Shown in pieces: positions 7,718 through 16,573 of a stretch of DNA of 64,000 bases. The position numbers and the translations under genes are program-made. Below the pieces are notes generated by a model. It had not been told where the DNA came from. It saw only the letters and a program-made list of their open reading frames with translations, and made no database searches. Each line of letters opens with the position of its first letter. Within the stretch, counting starts at the first letter, position 1. This DNA is from PZPK01 sp965230795 (GTDB lineage: Bacteria > Pseudomonadota > Gammaproteobacteria > Pseudomonadales > Oleiphilaceae): NCBI GenBank assembly GCA_965230795.1, contig OZ246020.1, positions 248,001 to 312,000 of the forward strand, in the 5' to 3' direction.

Positions 7718-9997
7718 TTAGATAACACTGTACTTGTTACGAAGGCGCTGACGCACCCACTCGGCAAAGGTATTCACGACAAAGGTGAACAGGAACAGAA
7801 CAAAAGCAGCCAAAAACAGGATCCGGAAGTGTGTGCTGCCGACTTCGGACTCGGGCATCTCTACCGCGATATTGGCTGACAGGGTACGCATGCCCTCGAA
7901 AATATTCATATCCATGATGGGCGTGTTCCCCGTGGCCATCAATACGATCATGGTTTCACCCACGGCACGCCCCATCCCGATCATCACGGCCGAGAAAATA
8001 CCTGGGCTCGCTGTCGGCAAAACAACGCGGGTCATGGTTTGCCACTGGGTCGCTCCCAATGCCAGTGATCCGTAAGTCAGGTGTTTCGGAACGCTGAAGA
8101 CGGCGTCTTCGGTAATGGAAAATATGGTAGGAATGACCGCAAAGCCCATGGCAGCACCAACCACCAAGGCGTTACGTTGGTCAAAATCAATCCCCGCTTC
8201 ATTAGTGAGCCAGGTACGCATGTCGCCATCAAACATGATGACTTCCAGCCAGGGACTGATTTCAATACTGAACCAGCCTGTCAGGATTAGCGCCGGAACA
8301 AGAAGCAGAGGGTCCCAGCCTTCGGGGATCAGGTGACGTATGTTGGATGGCAGGTTGTTCCAGATATACCCGAACAGCAGGATGGTAATGGGCGTAATCA
8401 TCAGTACTGCAAACACGCCCGGCAGGTGCGTCTCCATAAAGGGCGCGAAAAACAATCCGGCGAGAAAACCAAGAATTACGGTTGGCAATGCTTCCATTAA
8501 CTCAATGGAGGGCTTTACTTTGCGGCGCAGAGCCGGCGACATGAAATAGGCAGTATACAAGGCACCACAGATAGCCAAGGGAGTGGCGACCAGCATGGCA
8601 TAGAAGGCCGCTTTTAGGGTACCGAAAGCCAGTGGCGACAAGCTGTATTTGGGTTCAAAGTCATTGTTGGCGGCACTTGATTGCCAGATATATTCCGGTT
8701 CCTGATAACCTTCGTACCAGACCTTGCCCCACAGGGCAGAAAAGGAAATTTCCGGGTGTTCGTTATCAATATGCCACCAACGAACCTGGCCCGAAGCCGT
8801 CTCTATCAGCACGAAGTCCGAGCGGGGTGAGACCGCAATGTTTGTTATCGCCTCGTCGGCTACTTGCATTTCCAGAGAAGTCGTATGGGCGGTGGTGTTG
8901 TAGAACGCGATGAATCCCTGGTCATCCACAGCGATGAAGCCTTTGCGACGGTGTTCAATATCGGTCGCTGTGATCACACCCTGATCGTGCTTGAAAGAGC
9001 GAACGCGTTGAAAACTGTATTCGTTGTTATCGTTCCGCACCATAAACCATTGGCTGACGCCACCAGTGCTTTCAGAAATCAGCACTGAGGCCCCGCCAAG
9101 CAATAACTTCATTCCGATAATCTCATTGCTGGCGCTGCCGATCTGTACCGTGCTGTTGATGCTGGCTTCGCCATCTGCGAACAAATCCAGAACCTGAACC
9201 TCGCCCTCTTGTGTTGCCACAAATACCCAGCGCATGCCTGGCTCGGCGACAATGTACTTGGGCTTGAAACGTAATTGAGGCAATTGGATTGGCTCAGGTT
9301 CCAAAGTCGTCTCACCGGTCAGGAAGTTTTGTTCTTTCAAAAATCGCTTGGCAAATAGCTCGTTGTCCTGATTCGCACCAACGATAAGAATGGCTTGATC
9401 TGTTAGAGTCAGTGCCGCCAGGCGGATAGCAAGTCCCTGGTCATCCAGTTGCATTGGCGTCTTGCCAAAAGGGAATTCCAGAAACGGATCAATTTTGCGC
9501 TGATCATTCGGATAGGTAATGCGATAGCTGTGCTTCATGATCAGAATACTGCCATCGCTCAAACCGGCGGCGAAGGTATGGCTGGCCGGGTCGGCATAGC
9601 TTACGCTAGTAACCACAACGCCTTCCGGCAAAGGCAGATCAATGATCGAGTGGGTACTGCCATCTTGGGTGTTAAAAAACACCACCTGGCCCAGATCCGT
9701 CAGACGCATGGCTTTTTCGCCCTGTTCCTCGATGGTGCTATACAGAGTTGTGCCTAACTGTTGTTCAGGAATAGGGTAGGTGCTTTCCAGCTGGGCTTCC
9801 GCTGATTTGAACAGCGGGGCCACCTCGTACAACAAGTAGAAAAAAATCAGAGTGATGGCAACGATTACGCTGATGCCACCGGTTCCGATGAGGAACTTTG
9901 CAAGCACATCCTTAAGGTTGCGTTGCTTGCGATAGCGGACGAGCCGGGGGCTATCGAAGTCCAGGTCTGGCGCTTGAGGCAAGGCGGATTCGTTCAT
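7718..9997 (-). CDS. pstC: Phosphate ABC transporter permease PstC (long type)
   Basis: A 759-residue permease subunit. After a cytoplasmic start and one membrane span (about residues 37-60) comes a large region of about 400 residues, rich in beta-strand and WD-like patterns, probably facing the periplasm. The conserved multi-span transport domain with the EAA-type loop (YGSLALGATQWQTM) occupies the C-terminal 290 residues. The large insert is known from Pseudomonas-type PstC and absent from the roughly 320-residue enteric protein. It pairs with PstA to form the phosphate channel. Confidence 0.94.
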   Translation of the reverse strand: MNESALPQAPDLDFDSPRLVRYRKQRNLKDVLAKFLIGTGGISVIVAITLIFFYLLYEVAPLFKSAEAQLESTYPIPEQQLGTTLYSTIEEQGEKAMRLTDLGQVVFFNTQDGSTHSIIDLPLPEGVVVTSVSYADPASHTFAAGLSDGSILIMKHSYRITYPNDQRKIDPFLEFPFGKTPMQLDDQGLAIRLAALTLTDQAILIVGANQDNELFAKRFLKEQNFLTGETTLEPEPIQLPQLRFKPKYIVAEPGMRWVFVATQEGEVQVLDLFADGEASINSTVQIGSASNEIIGMKLLLGGASVLISESTGGVSQWFMVRNDNNEYSFQRVRSFKHDQGVITATDIEHRRKGFIAVDDQGFIAFYNTTAHTTSLEMQVADEAITNIAVSPRSDFVLIETASGQVRWWHIDNEHPEISFSALWGKVWYEGYQEPEYIWQSSAANNDFEPKYSLSPLAFGTLKAAFYAMLVATPLAICGALYTAYFMSPALRRKVKPSIELMEALPTVILGFLAGLFFAPFMETHLPGVFAVLMITPITILLFGYIWNNLPSNIRHLIPEGWDPLLLVPALILTGWFSIEISPWLEVIMFDGDMRTWLTNEAGIDFDQRNALVVGAAMGFAVIPTIFSITEDAVFSVPKHLTYGSLALGATQWQTMTRVVLPTASPGIFSAVMIGMGRAVGETMIVLMATGNTPIMDMNIFEGMRTLSANIAVEMPESEVGSTHFRILFLAAFVLFLFTFVVNTFAEWVRQRLRNKYSVI

Positions 9998-10098
9998 GCT
10001 TGATTCCGAAGTTGGCAGTGAGTAACAGGGTGACCGGGGTTTAAAAAAAACAGCCCAGCGATTTACAGTTTGAGTACAAAAACGCGCGCAGTATACAT

Positions 10099-10138
10099 CA
10101 AAAAGCCTTCCCCCAAATTTGTGGGGGAAGGCTTTTTT
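10099..10138 (-). terminator. Terminator/attenuator between pstS and pstC
   Basis: A 13-bp perfect stem (10103-10115 with 10122-10134) with a 6-base loop is followed on the minus strand by five T. It starts 20 bases after the pstS stop, so most transcripts should end here and only a fraction would continue into pstCAB-phoU. This would give the expected excess of binding protein. The plus strand also has a T run, so it may work both ways. Confidence 0.85.
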
Positions 10139-10157
10139 GTAACTACTGGAGTGACGC

Positions 10158-11126
10158 TTAGTTCAGGCCCAGTGCCGACAGTTGCTTGTTAGCAACTTGT
10201 GCTGGCAGAGGTACATAACCGTCTTTAACAACGACTTCCTGACCTTGCTTGGACATAACCAGTTTCACGAACTCCGCAACCAGAGGAGAAAGCTCCTTGT
10301 TAGGCGCCTTGTTTACGTACACGTAGAGGAAGCGAGACAGAGGGTATTTGCCGGAAACAGCATTCGCTGGTGTTGCTTCGATGAAGTCATCACCTTTCTT
10401 GGACAATGGCAGGGCACGTACTGAAGCAGTTTTGTAGCCGATACCTGAGTAACCGATGCCGTTAATGGACTCGGAAACACCCTGAACAACCGATGCAGAA
10501 CCTGGCTGTTCGTTTACGTTGTTTTTGTAATCGCCTTTACACAGGGCTTTCTTCTTGAAGTAACCGTAAGTACCGGAAACTGAGTTACGACCGAACAGCT
10601 GGATAGTTTTGTCCGCCAGCGTTCCGCCAACACCCAGATCACCCCAGGTAGTCACGTTATCAGCGTAGCCACACTTGCGGGTAGAAGAGAAGATTGCGTC
10701 GATCTGGGCGATGTTCAAACCTTTGATCGGGTTGTCCTTGTTTACAAATACCGCCAGTGCGTCGATCGCGACAGGGATTGCAGTCGGTGCATAACCGAAA
10801 CGCTTCTCAAAGGCTTCACGCTCTTTGTCTTTCATCTGACGGCTCATGGGACCCAGGTTGGAAGTACCTTCAGTCAGGGCAGGAGGTGCAGTAGAAGAAC
10901 CGGCTGCCTGAATCTGGATATTGACATTGGGGTAGGCGCGCTTAAAGTCTTCTGCCCACAGAGTCATCAGGTTTGCCAGCGTGTCCGAACCAACACTGGA
11001 CAGGTTGCCAGAGATGCCGCTGGCCTTTTCGTAGCTTGTTAGATTGGGATCGACATCGGCTTGAACGGTTCCCATGCCAGCAACGGCAGAGATCGCCAAT
11101 ACGCTCATCAGCTTCTTCAATTTCAT
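10158..11126 (-). CDS. pstS: Periplasmic phosphate-binding protein PstS
   Basis: A 322-residue secreted binding protein with a signal peptide (about residues 1-23, cleavage after VQA). Phosphate-binding loops of the PstS family are visible: SVGSDTLANL near residue 44, AAGSSTAP near 74 and GRNSVSGTYGYF near 180. It captures phosphate for PstCAB. A good ribosome binding site (AGGAG, 7 bases) supports the start. Transcription from the PHO-box promoter upstream would give a leader of about 70 bases. Confidence 0.96.
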   Translation of the reverse strand: MKLKKLMSVLAISAVAGMGTVQADVDPNLTSYEKASGISGNLSSVGSDTLANLMTLWAEDFKRAYPNVNIQIQAAGSSTAPPALTEGTSNLGPMSRQMKDKEREAFEKRFGYAPTAIPVAIDALAVFVNKDNPIKGLNIAQIDAIFSSTRKCGYADNVTTWGDLGVGGTLADKTIQLFGRNSVSGTYGYFKKKALCKGDYKNNVNEQPGSASVVQGVSESINGIGYSGIGYKTASVRALPLSKKGDDFIEATPANAVSGKYPLSRFLYVYVNKAPNKELSPLVAEFVKLVMSKQGQEVVVKDGYVPLPAQVANKQLSALGLN

Positions 11127-11201
11127 GTTTGTCTCCTAAAAATTCGTCATCACTAACCAAAACCATTTCGGCTTGAGCAGCTTTTATCATGGTTTGAGCG
11201 C

Positions 11202-11235
11202 ACTATAAGACTGAAATATGACAGTAATGTTACAG
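11202..11235 (-). promoter_or_regulatory. PhoB-dependent pstS promoter: PHO box and -10
   Basis: Read on the minus strand, CTGTAACATTACTGTCAT occupies 11235-11218. It comprises two CTGT half-sites 11 bp apart, a close match to the enterobacterial PHO box. After a 10-bp gap comes a -10, TATAGT (11207-11202). No normal -35 is needed, because PhoB replaces it. The geometry matches classical PhoB-activated promoters and places pstS under phosphate-starvation control. Confidence 0.88.
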
Positions 11236-11239
11236 ATGC

Positions 11240-11383
11240 GTTTGGGGGGCAAATAGTCTTCATTATTCACACAGTTTGACATTGCCTACTTGTGCTTTGT
11301 GGTGCTTGTCTATACTGGAGAGAGGTGTTGCGCATCAAGTGTCACTGCAGGGATGCGCTGAATATTAGTAGTAGGAACACGCC
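11240..11383 (+). promoter_or_regulatory. Possible promoter of the thioesterase gene
   Basis: A TATACT -10 lies at 11311-11316, but no good -35 is found at 16-18 bp (TTGTGC at 11290-11295 is 15 bp away; a perfect TTGACA at 11276-11281 is too far). The region is otherwise the divergent spacer between pstS and the thioesterase gene. Low confidence. Confidence 0.3.
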
Positions 11384-11779
11384 ATGAGAAATAGCGACTC
11401 AAAGGGCCCGAGTGGTCAACTGGCATTGCAGGTAATTGCCATGCCCAAAGATACCAACGCCAATGGTGACATTTTTGCCGGCTGGCTGATGCAACAAATG
11501 GATATGGCAGCGGCCAGCAAGGCTGCTCAGATATCCAAAGGTCGCGCTACGACGGTCGCGGTGGAGCGTATCGAGTTTCTTTCGCCGGTGAGTGTGGGTG
11601 ACCAGGTCAGTTGCTATGCGGAACTTCTGGATACGGGCCGCAGTTCGATGAAAATACGCATCGAAGTCTACGCCATGAATGCCCGCGGTGGTCAGCCTAT
11701 CAAAATTACCGAAGCGATCTTTATCTATGTAGCTATCAATGACATGGGCGGCATCCGTTCGCTGCCAAATCATGATTAA
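11384..11779 (+). CDS. YciA-type acyl-CoA thioesterase
   Basis: A 131-residue single hot-dog-fold protein of the YciA/BACH acyl-CoA thioesterase family, which hydrolyses acyl-CoA to free acid and CoA in the cytoplasm. Family signatures are MPKDTNANGDIFAGW with the catalytic Asp at its centre, followed by the helix MQQMDMAAASKA, and VERIEFLSPVSVGD. Length matches E. coli YciA (132). It stands alone, divergent from pstS and convergent with the helicase gene, whose end is 34 bases away. Confidence 0.9.
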   Translation: MRNSDSKGPSGQLALQVIAMPKDTNANGDIFAGWLMQQMDMAAASKAAQISKGRATTVAVERIEFLSPVSVGDQVSCYAELLDTGRSSMKIRIEVYAMNARGGQPIKITEAIFIYVAINDMGGIRSLPNHD

Positions 11780-11812
11780 TATAGGCGGAGGCTCTGCAGC
11801 AAGAGATCGCCC

Positions 11813-14065
11813 CTAGCTTTCGCAAACACTGAAGTACTGCGCGGCGGTCTCCTTGCTGAATACCCGTGAGTCATCGGACTCAAAAGCCACAGTGAAGGAG
11901 CTATGGCCTTCTGCTGTCACGGCACCTTCACCGAAAACATCATGTTTTACGCGCGAGTGACTCCAGATTGGTGTGCCATCGGTCTCAGGCAATTTGCTGC
12001 TGTCCTTGTCTTCGGTGATTATCTGTGACAGGTAATCAATATCCTCCAGCCCGGCTTCTGTCACATAGCGCCGCAGTAAATCGATACTCTGTGTAGCCGC
12101 TTTTACCTTTGGTACCCGCTGCCGATGCAGGGCTTCGCCTACCCGCAGACAAAAATCGGGCTGCATCTCTTGAGTAAAGCGGGAACCTGGACAAAGCGTG
12201 GAGCGGGACCCGGGTACGAATAAATCCAGATGATGTTTGGCTCGCGTGATACCCACATATAAGAGACGACGCTCGCTTTCTATGTGCTTGTCCAGATCTA
12301 TGTCTTTATCCGTCTGAGCCATATAGGGATAGTAAAGATCATTGATGCCGGGGATGATGACCCGACTCCACTCGCGACCCTTGGCGCGATGGAGGGTGGT
12401 CAGCAGGACCCCTGTTGAACTGTTTCGGCCCGATTGTTGTTGCAGGATATCAAGGCGCTCAAGTACCTTACCGGCATCTCCAGGCAGGCTTTTAATAAAG
12501 CGGATAGTGTCCTTCACCGCCATTATTTTTTCTTCTGCATGCTCCCGACTTAGACCAAGACTGCGAATGCCTTCGTAGAGCTCTGTTTCTTCCATGTAGT
12601 GATCCAGAGCGTCGTGAACCGGTAAGCGCCTATGTTCCAGTGTGTCCAGCGCCCTTCCAAGCCGGGATAGTTTGACCCGCTGGATTTGCTTGAGCTTATC
12701 GTCCAGCAGGCTCATCAAATGTTGTCCCAGGCCGCTCTGGTTCTCCGCAAGATGAGCAGCCAGATGTTGCAGCTCGGAATCGCCCAGGCCCACATGGGGA
12801 AAGCGCAGGAGTTCATATAGAGCCTGTTGCCGGGTCTGAATCGGACGGGTGAAGAAACGGCCATCCATCACCTCCAGCAAGCTTCGCAGGCAGCGTGTTT
12901 CGGTAGCGCTAAAGACACCTGCCTGGCCCTCCAGCCGATACGGTATGCCCTGGTCCAGCAATGCCAGCTCAATGGCGACAGATTGGCTCCAGACACGCAG
13001 CAGTATTGCACTGTTATGTTGTTGATCTGCGGAAAGTGACTGCAGCAGACCGAGTATGGCTGCGGTATCTTTGTGTTGCGTATGCAAACTGACGCGGGTG
13101 TCGGGGTTGTCAGTTGCCGATTTGCACAGCACATCTCGTCGGCGACGATTGTGACGAATTAAATGATTGGCAAGCAAGGAAACCTGGTGGCCATAACGAA
13201 AAGAATGGCTCAGGGTAAGCGAATCGGCGTCGGGAAACTCTTCGGCAAAGCCCTTGAGCATATATTCCGGACGAGCCCCACGGAACTCATAGATGGTTTG
13301 ATCAGGGTCGCCAACAACCATGATTTTGGCGCGCTCTCCGGCGATCAGTTTAAGCAGCTCGTGCTGGATGGCGTTGGTATCCTGATATTCATCCACCAGG
13401 ATGCTGTCCATCTTGTTTGCGACCAGTTGTCTCAATTCAGGACTGTTTTGCAGAGCACGCACGGGTTCATAAAGCATGTCCGCATAGCTGATACGGCGGT
13501 TCTGTCTGCGCCATTGTTCAAATTTCTCGAACAGGGGAACAAAGTAGGCATAGCGTTCTTCCAGCGCCAGCTGGGTAAAGACCTGTTCCGGCGTCGCCAG
13601 CTGGCTTTTCACGGCCTCGATAAAGCGTCCGCAAAGCTCCATGTGTTCCTGTTTAACCCGCTTGATGGGATTGAGCTGTTCCGGCTTGAGCAATTGACAA
13701 GTCAGGCGCCAGAGCTGAAAAAGCATCTCCTTGTCGGACAGGATTTTCTGATTGAAGGCAGGTAGTTGACCCTCCTGTACAAAGCGCTGATAGAGCCGAT
13801 AGCCCATGGCGTGAAAAGTACGCACCTCGGGTGACATCTCTTTGCCAAGAACTCGCTGCATACGCTGGCTAAAGTCGTCACGGGCAGCGCGGTTAAACAT
13901 CAGCACCAATATGCGTCGTCGGTCGGTCCCCTCTTGCAACAGATGCCTGATGCGATGGGCCAGTGTTGTGGTTTTGCCACTACCCGCGACAGCAGTGACG
14001 ACATAATGATGATGAGGAGCGCGAATAATCGCATCTTGTTCAGCAGAGAGTGTGATGGATTCCAT
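11813..14065 (-). CDS. UvrD/Rep-family superfamily 1 DNA helicase
   Basis: A 750-residue 3'-5' helicase distinct from the true UvrD at 32-34 kb. Motif I (VAGSGKTT) is at residues 26-33; motif II is DEYQDTN, followed by VVGDPDQTIYEFRGA; further motifs are TLHRAKGREW and RRLLYVGITRA. A C-terminal segment (VKHDVFGEGAV...) resembles the short RNA-polymerase- or DNA-contacting tail found in UvrD/PcrA proteins. The ATG at 14065 is preferred over the TTG at 14107, whose AGGA is directly adjacent and too close. Its specific repair or replication role is not known from sequence. Confidence 0.85.
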   Translation of the reverse strand: MESITLSAEQDAIIRAPHHHYVVTAVAGSGKTTTLAHRIRHLLQEGTDRRRILVLMFNRAARDDFSQRMQRVLGKEMSPEVRTFHAMGYRLYQRFVQEGQLPAFNQKILSDKEMLFQLWRLTCQLLKPEQLNPIKRVKQEHMELCGRFIEAVKSQLATPEQVFTQLALEERYAYFVPLFEKFEQWRRQNRRISYADMLYEPVRALQNSPELRQLVANKMDSILVDEYQDTNAIQHELLKLIAGERAKIMVVGDPDQTIYEFRGARPEYMLKGFAEEFPDADSLTLSHSFRYGHQVSLLANHLIRHNRRRRDVLCKSATDNPDTRVSLHTQHKDTAAILGLLQSLSADQQHNSAILLRVWSQSVAIELALLDQGIPYRLEGQAGVFSATETRCLRSLLEVMDGRFFTRPIQTRQQALYELLRFPHVGLGDSELQHLAAHLAENQSGLGQHLMSLLDDKLKQIQRVKLSRLGRALDTLEHRRLPVHDALDHYMEETELYEGIRSLGLSREHAEEKIMAVKDTIRFIKSLPGDAGKVLERLDILQQQSGRNSSTGVLLTTLHRAKGREWSRVIIPGINDLYYPYMAQTDKDIDLDKHIESERRLLYVGITRAKHHLDLFVPGSRSTLCPGSRFTQEMQPDFCLRVGEALHRQRVPKVKAATQSIDLLRRYVTEAGLEDIDYLSQIITEDKDSSKLPETDGTPIWSHSRVKHDVFGEGAVTAEGHSSFTVAFESDDSRVFSKETAAQYFSVCES

Positions 14066-14255
14066 GGCTCCCGGCTTAAATCCGTATTCCTGAGACGAAA
14101 ACAGCAAATCCTGGTCTTGATGGTGTTTGCAAGAGATGTTTGGTCTGCCAGCTGAGGGGGAGGGGTGTGCTTTGGGCAGCGACCTTTACTGTCACGGTAT
14201 TATGGTTGAAAATGTCGCCCATATTTCCTCGATTCAACTGACTATTGCCGCTTTA

Positions 14256-14960
14256 ATGTCCGACATTCGATTTGTTCGAGCCATCATACTATTTCTGCTT
14301 CCTTTGGTGGTAGTCGCATGCACGTCGTCCAGCCGTGTTGACATCGATTATTCAAAGCTCGACAGAAAAACAGTGGCGGTACCCGAAGTGACGGAGCTGG
14401 TTTCTGCAGCAGCAAATGGCAGTGCCCAAGGTGTGCGAGAGGCGCTTGCCAGTGGTGCACAATTGAATGCCGTAGCACCAGAGGGCAGCGCTTTTTCAGT
14501 GGCTCTGAGACGAAAACATTCTGCGGTTGCATCTTTCCTGTTGGGTGCTGGAGCGAACTGGCGAGCCGGCTTTGCACCGGGGCAGCCCTCGGCGTTGATG
14601 GTTGCTGCACGCAATGGTGACAACCGTCTTGTTAAACAGCTGATTTTGAAAGGTGCGCTACTCGATTATCAGGATGATCAGGGCTACACGGCACTTGCTG
14701 TGGCCGCTTTGGAAGGGCATTTAACCACTATGAAAGTGCTCATCAACGCCGGTGCGGATGTTGATGCCGTAGCGGAAGGTCGAAGTGTGCTGATGCATGT
14801 GGTTAACAACAACAATGTACTGTTGTCACAACTCCTGATTAAATCGGGGGCAGACGTCAATTATCAGGATGACGAAGGTGATACCGCGCTGAAGATCGCC
14901 CGGCGCAAAGGATATTTTGACTTGGACCTGATGCTGGTTCAGGCCGGCGCTCGATTCTGA
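14256..14960 (+). CDS. Ankyrin-repeat lipoprotein
   Basis: A 234-residue predicted lipoprotein. The start at 14256 gives a short hydrophobic signal ending in the lipobox VVAC with Cys22. About four ankyrin repeats follow from roughly residue 70, seen as repeats of the type GYTALAVAALEGHLTTMKVLINAGADVD and EGDTALKIARRKG. Ankyrin repeats bind partner proteins. The anchor implies a periplasmic or outer-membrane-facing location (no Asp at +2, so outer-membrane sorting is expected). No ribosome binding site is clear; upstream ATGs at 14127 and 14202 are possible but would bury the signal. It heads the plus-strand run through to the copper chaperone. Confidence 0.75.
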   Translation: MSDIRFVRAIILFLLPLVVVACTSSSRVDIDYSKLDRKTVAVPEVTELVSAAANGSAQGVREALASGAQLNAVAPEGSAFSVALRRKHSAVASFLLGAGANWRAGFAPGQPSALMVAARNGDNRLVKQLILKGALLDYQDDQGYTALAVAALEGHLTTMKVLINAGADVDAVAEGRSVLMHVVNNNNVLLSQLLIKSGADVNYQDDEGDTALKIARRKGYFDLDLMLVQAGARF

Positions 14961-14995
14961 ACATTCCATTTAAGGTAGCCTTGAGGTAAGCAGTC

Positions 14996-15808
14996 GTGAC
15001 GAAAAGAACCTATCAGTTGGGCCCTCTGCCCGAGACTCCTGAGGACTATTCCCAATATGAGGAAGACGTGGTGCGCTGGGACCGGGTCGCCTCTTTTGGC
15101 GCCCTTGTTGTTGCTGTGTTGGCCGTGAGCATCTGGTTCTATACAGGAACCGATGTCTCCGATGAAAATGCGGACATGCTGGCGGTTGAGCACATCAACC
15201 AGCTGGAGGCGCCGGCAGCCGGCCCCGTGGGCGTCGCTGCACAGATACCCGCGATGGTCGATCCGGCTGGTTTGGCATCGTCACCCGCAGCGCCTGCGGA
15301 TAAGGGGAGTGTAAAGTCGACATCGGGTTCTCTTGTATTGGTACAGGAGGAACTGGTCTCGGAGTCCGTTGATAGCAGTGAAAGCGAATTGGAAAGTGAT
15401 ATGAACAGTGTCGATGCAGAGACGCCCGAGCCCGTTGAAGCCCTTGCCGAGCAGGTGATTTCTCCGGTCACTTCATTGCATGTGGGCATGCTGCGAGCAG
15501 AGTTGAGCTCGGAGGTTGTTGATAAAGAGCCCTTGGCGCCTCTTGGCTACAATATTCCCATGAGCGATGAGGGCATCATCAAAGTCGTATTGTTTACAGA
15601 AATGGAAGGCCTGAAAGGAACCGTGCTCTATCATGAATGGTATCTGGATGATGCGCCTCAGGCCCGGGTAAAAATCCCGGTCAGCATCGATCGTCAGCGA
15701 TCCTATTCCAGCAAGTTCATTAATCAGCAAATGCTGGGCGACTGGCGCGTCAAGGTGGTAGATGCGTCAGGTGAACTCTATGCTGAAGCCAATTTCCGCG
15801 TTGACTAA
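14996..15808 (+). CDS. DUF2914-domain membrane protein
   Basis: A 270-residue protein with a short cytoplasmic N-terminus, one membrane span (about residues 31-50), a long Ser/Ala/Glu-rich linker (about 55-180) and a C-terminal domain of about 75 residues. That domain resembles DUF2914 (LYHEWYLDD, SYSSKFINQQMLGDWRVKVVD), a small beta-sandwich expected in the periplasm. The function of DUF2914 is unknown. The GTG start has GAGGT 10 bases upstream. It lies 35 bases after the ankyrin lipoprotein gene and 12 before the ElyC-like gene, so it is probably co-transcribed. Confidence 0.75.
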   Translation: MTKRTYQLGPLPETPEDYSQYEEDVVRWDRVASFGALVVAVLAVSIWFYTGTDVSDENADMLAVEHINQLEAPAAGPVGVAAQIPAMVDPAGLASSPAAPADKGSVKSTSGSLVLVQEELVSESVDSSESELESDMNSVDAETPEPVEALAEQVISPVTSLHVGMLRAELSSEVVDKEPLAPLGYNIPMSDEGIIKVVLFTEMEGLKGTVLYHEWYLDDAPQARVKIPVSIDRQRSYSSKFINQQMLGDWRVKVVDASGELYAEANFRVD

Positions 15809-15820
15809 GTCTTAAGCGCG

Positions 15821-16564
15821 GTGTTTTTACTCAAGAAAATTATTGGTTCTGTACTCATGCCCTTGCCCTTGAGTGGGCTTATCCTGATGCTGGCATTGCT
15901 GCTGTGGTGGCGATCCCGGCGCAGATTGGCGATGGTTGTGGCGAGCGTTGCCGTCAGTATGATTTATCTCTTGAGTCTGCCGCCTGTAGCACGCGCTATT
16001 GTACAGCCACTCGAATTTGCCTATCCAAAGTATGATGGAACACCGGTTGAGTACATCGTTGTACTCGGCGGCTATCATCGCAGTGATGTACGTATTCCTC
16101 TGAGCAGCCTGCTCTCCCAAACCTCCCTGATGCGTTTGAGTGAAGGTATTGCTGTGTGGCGGCAGAATCCCCGATCTACTCTGTTGTTATCCGGCTATGG
16201 CGGGGATGATGAAGTGTCCAATGCAGAGGCTATGGCGCAAGTGGCACGCGCTCAGGGGGTACCGGAAACGGCCATTCGCATCGCCAGCAAACCTCGTGAT
16301 ACCGGTTCTGAAGCCAGGGCCTGGGCACCCGTAGTGGGTGATTCCGCCTTTGCCCTGGTCAGCTCAGCAAGTCATTTGCCACGCGCCATGTTCCTGTTTC
16401 AGCAACAGGGCATGAATCCGATTCCGGCACCCACGGCGTATAACAGCGCCGGAACCATGACAATGAACTGGCGTGTTCTGGTTCCTGCAGCCAGCTCTCT
16501 GCTCTTGGTTGAAAGGGCCTGGCATGAATATCTGGGCATTGCCTGGGCGAGACTGAATTCCTGA
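15821..16564 (+). CDS. ElyC/SanA/YdcF-family (DUF218) membrane protein
   Basis: A 247-residue protein with two N-terminal membrane spans (about residues 10-30 and 36-56) and a DUF218 domain from about residue 76. Family signatures are IVVLGGYHR, LLLSGYGGDDEVSNAEAM, and SSASHLPRAMFLFQ, which contains the conserved His. E. coli ElyC and SanA act in envelope and peptidoglycan-precursor (lipid carrier) metabolism; that role is inferred here. The start is a GTG, and an ATG at 15857 is the alternative. It lies 9 bases before hemH. Confidence 0.8.
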   Translation: MFLLKKIIGSVLMPLPLSGLILMLALLLWWRSRRRLAMVVASVAVSMIYLLSLPPVARAIVQPLEFAYPKYDGTPVEYIVVLGGYHRSDVRIPLSSLLSQTSLMRLSEGIAVWRQNPRSTLLLSGYGGDDEVSNAEAMAQVARAQGVPETAIRIASKPRDTGSEARAWAPVVGDSAFALVSSASHLPRAMFLFQQQGMNPIPAPTAYNSAGTMTMNWRVLVPAASSLLLVERAWHEYLGIAWARLNS

Positions 16565-16573
16565 GGAGCAAGC

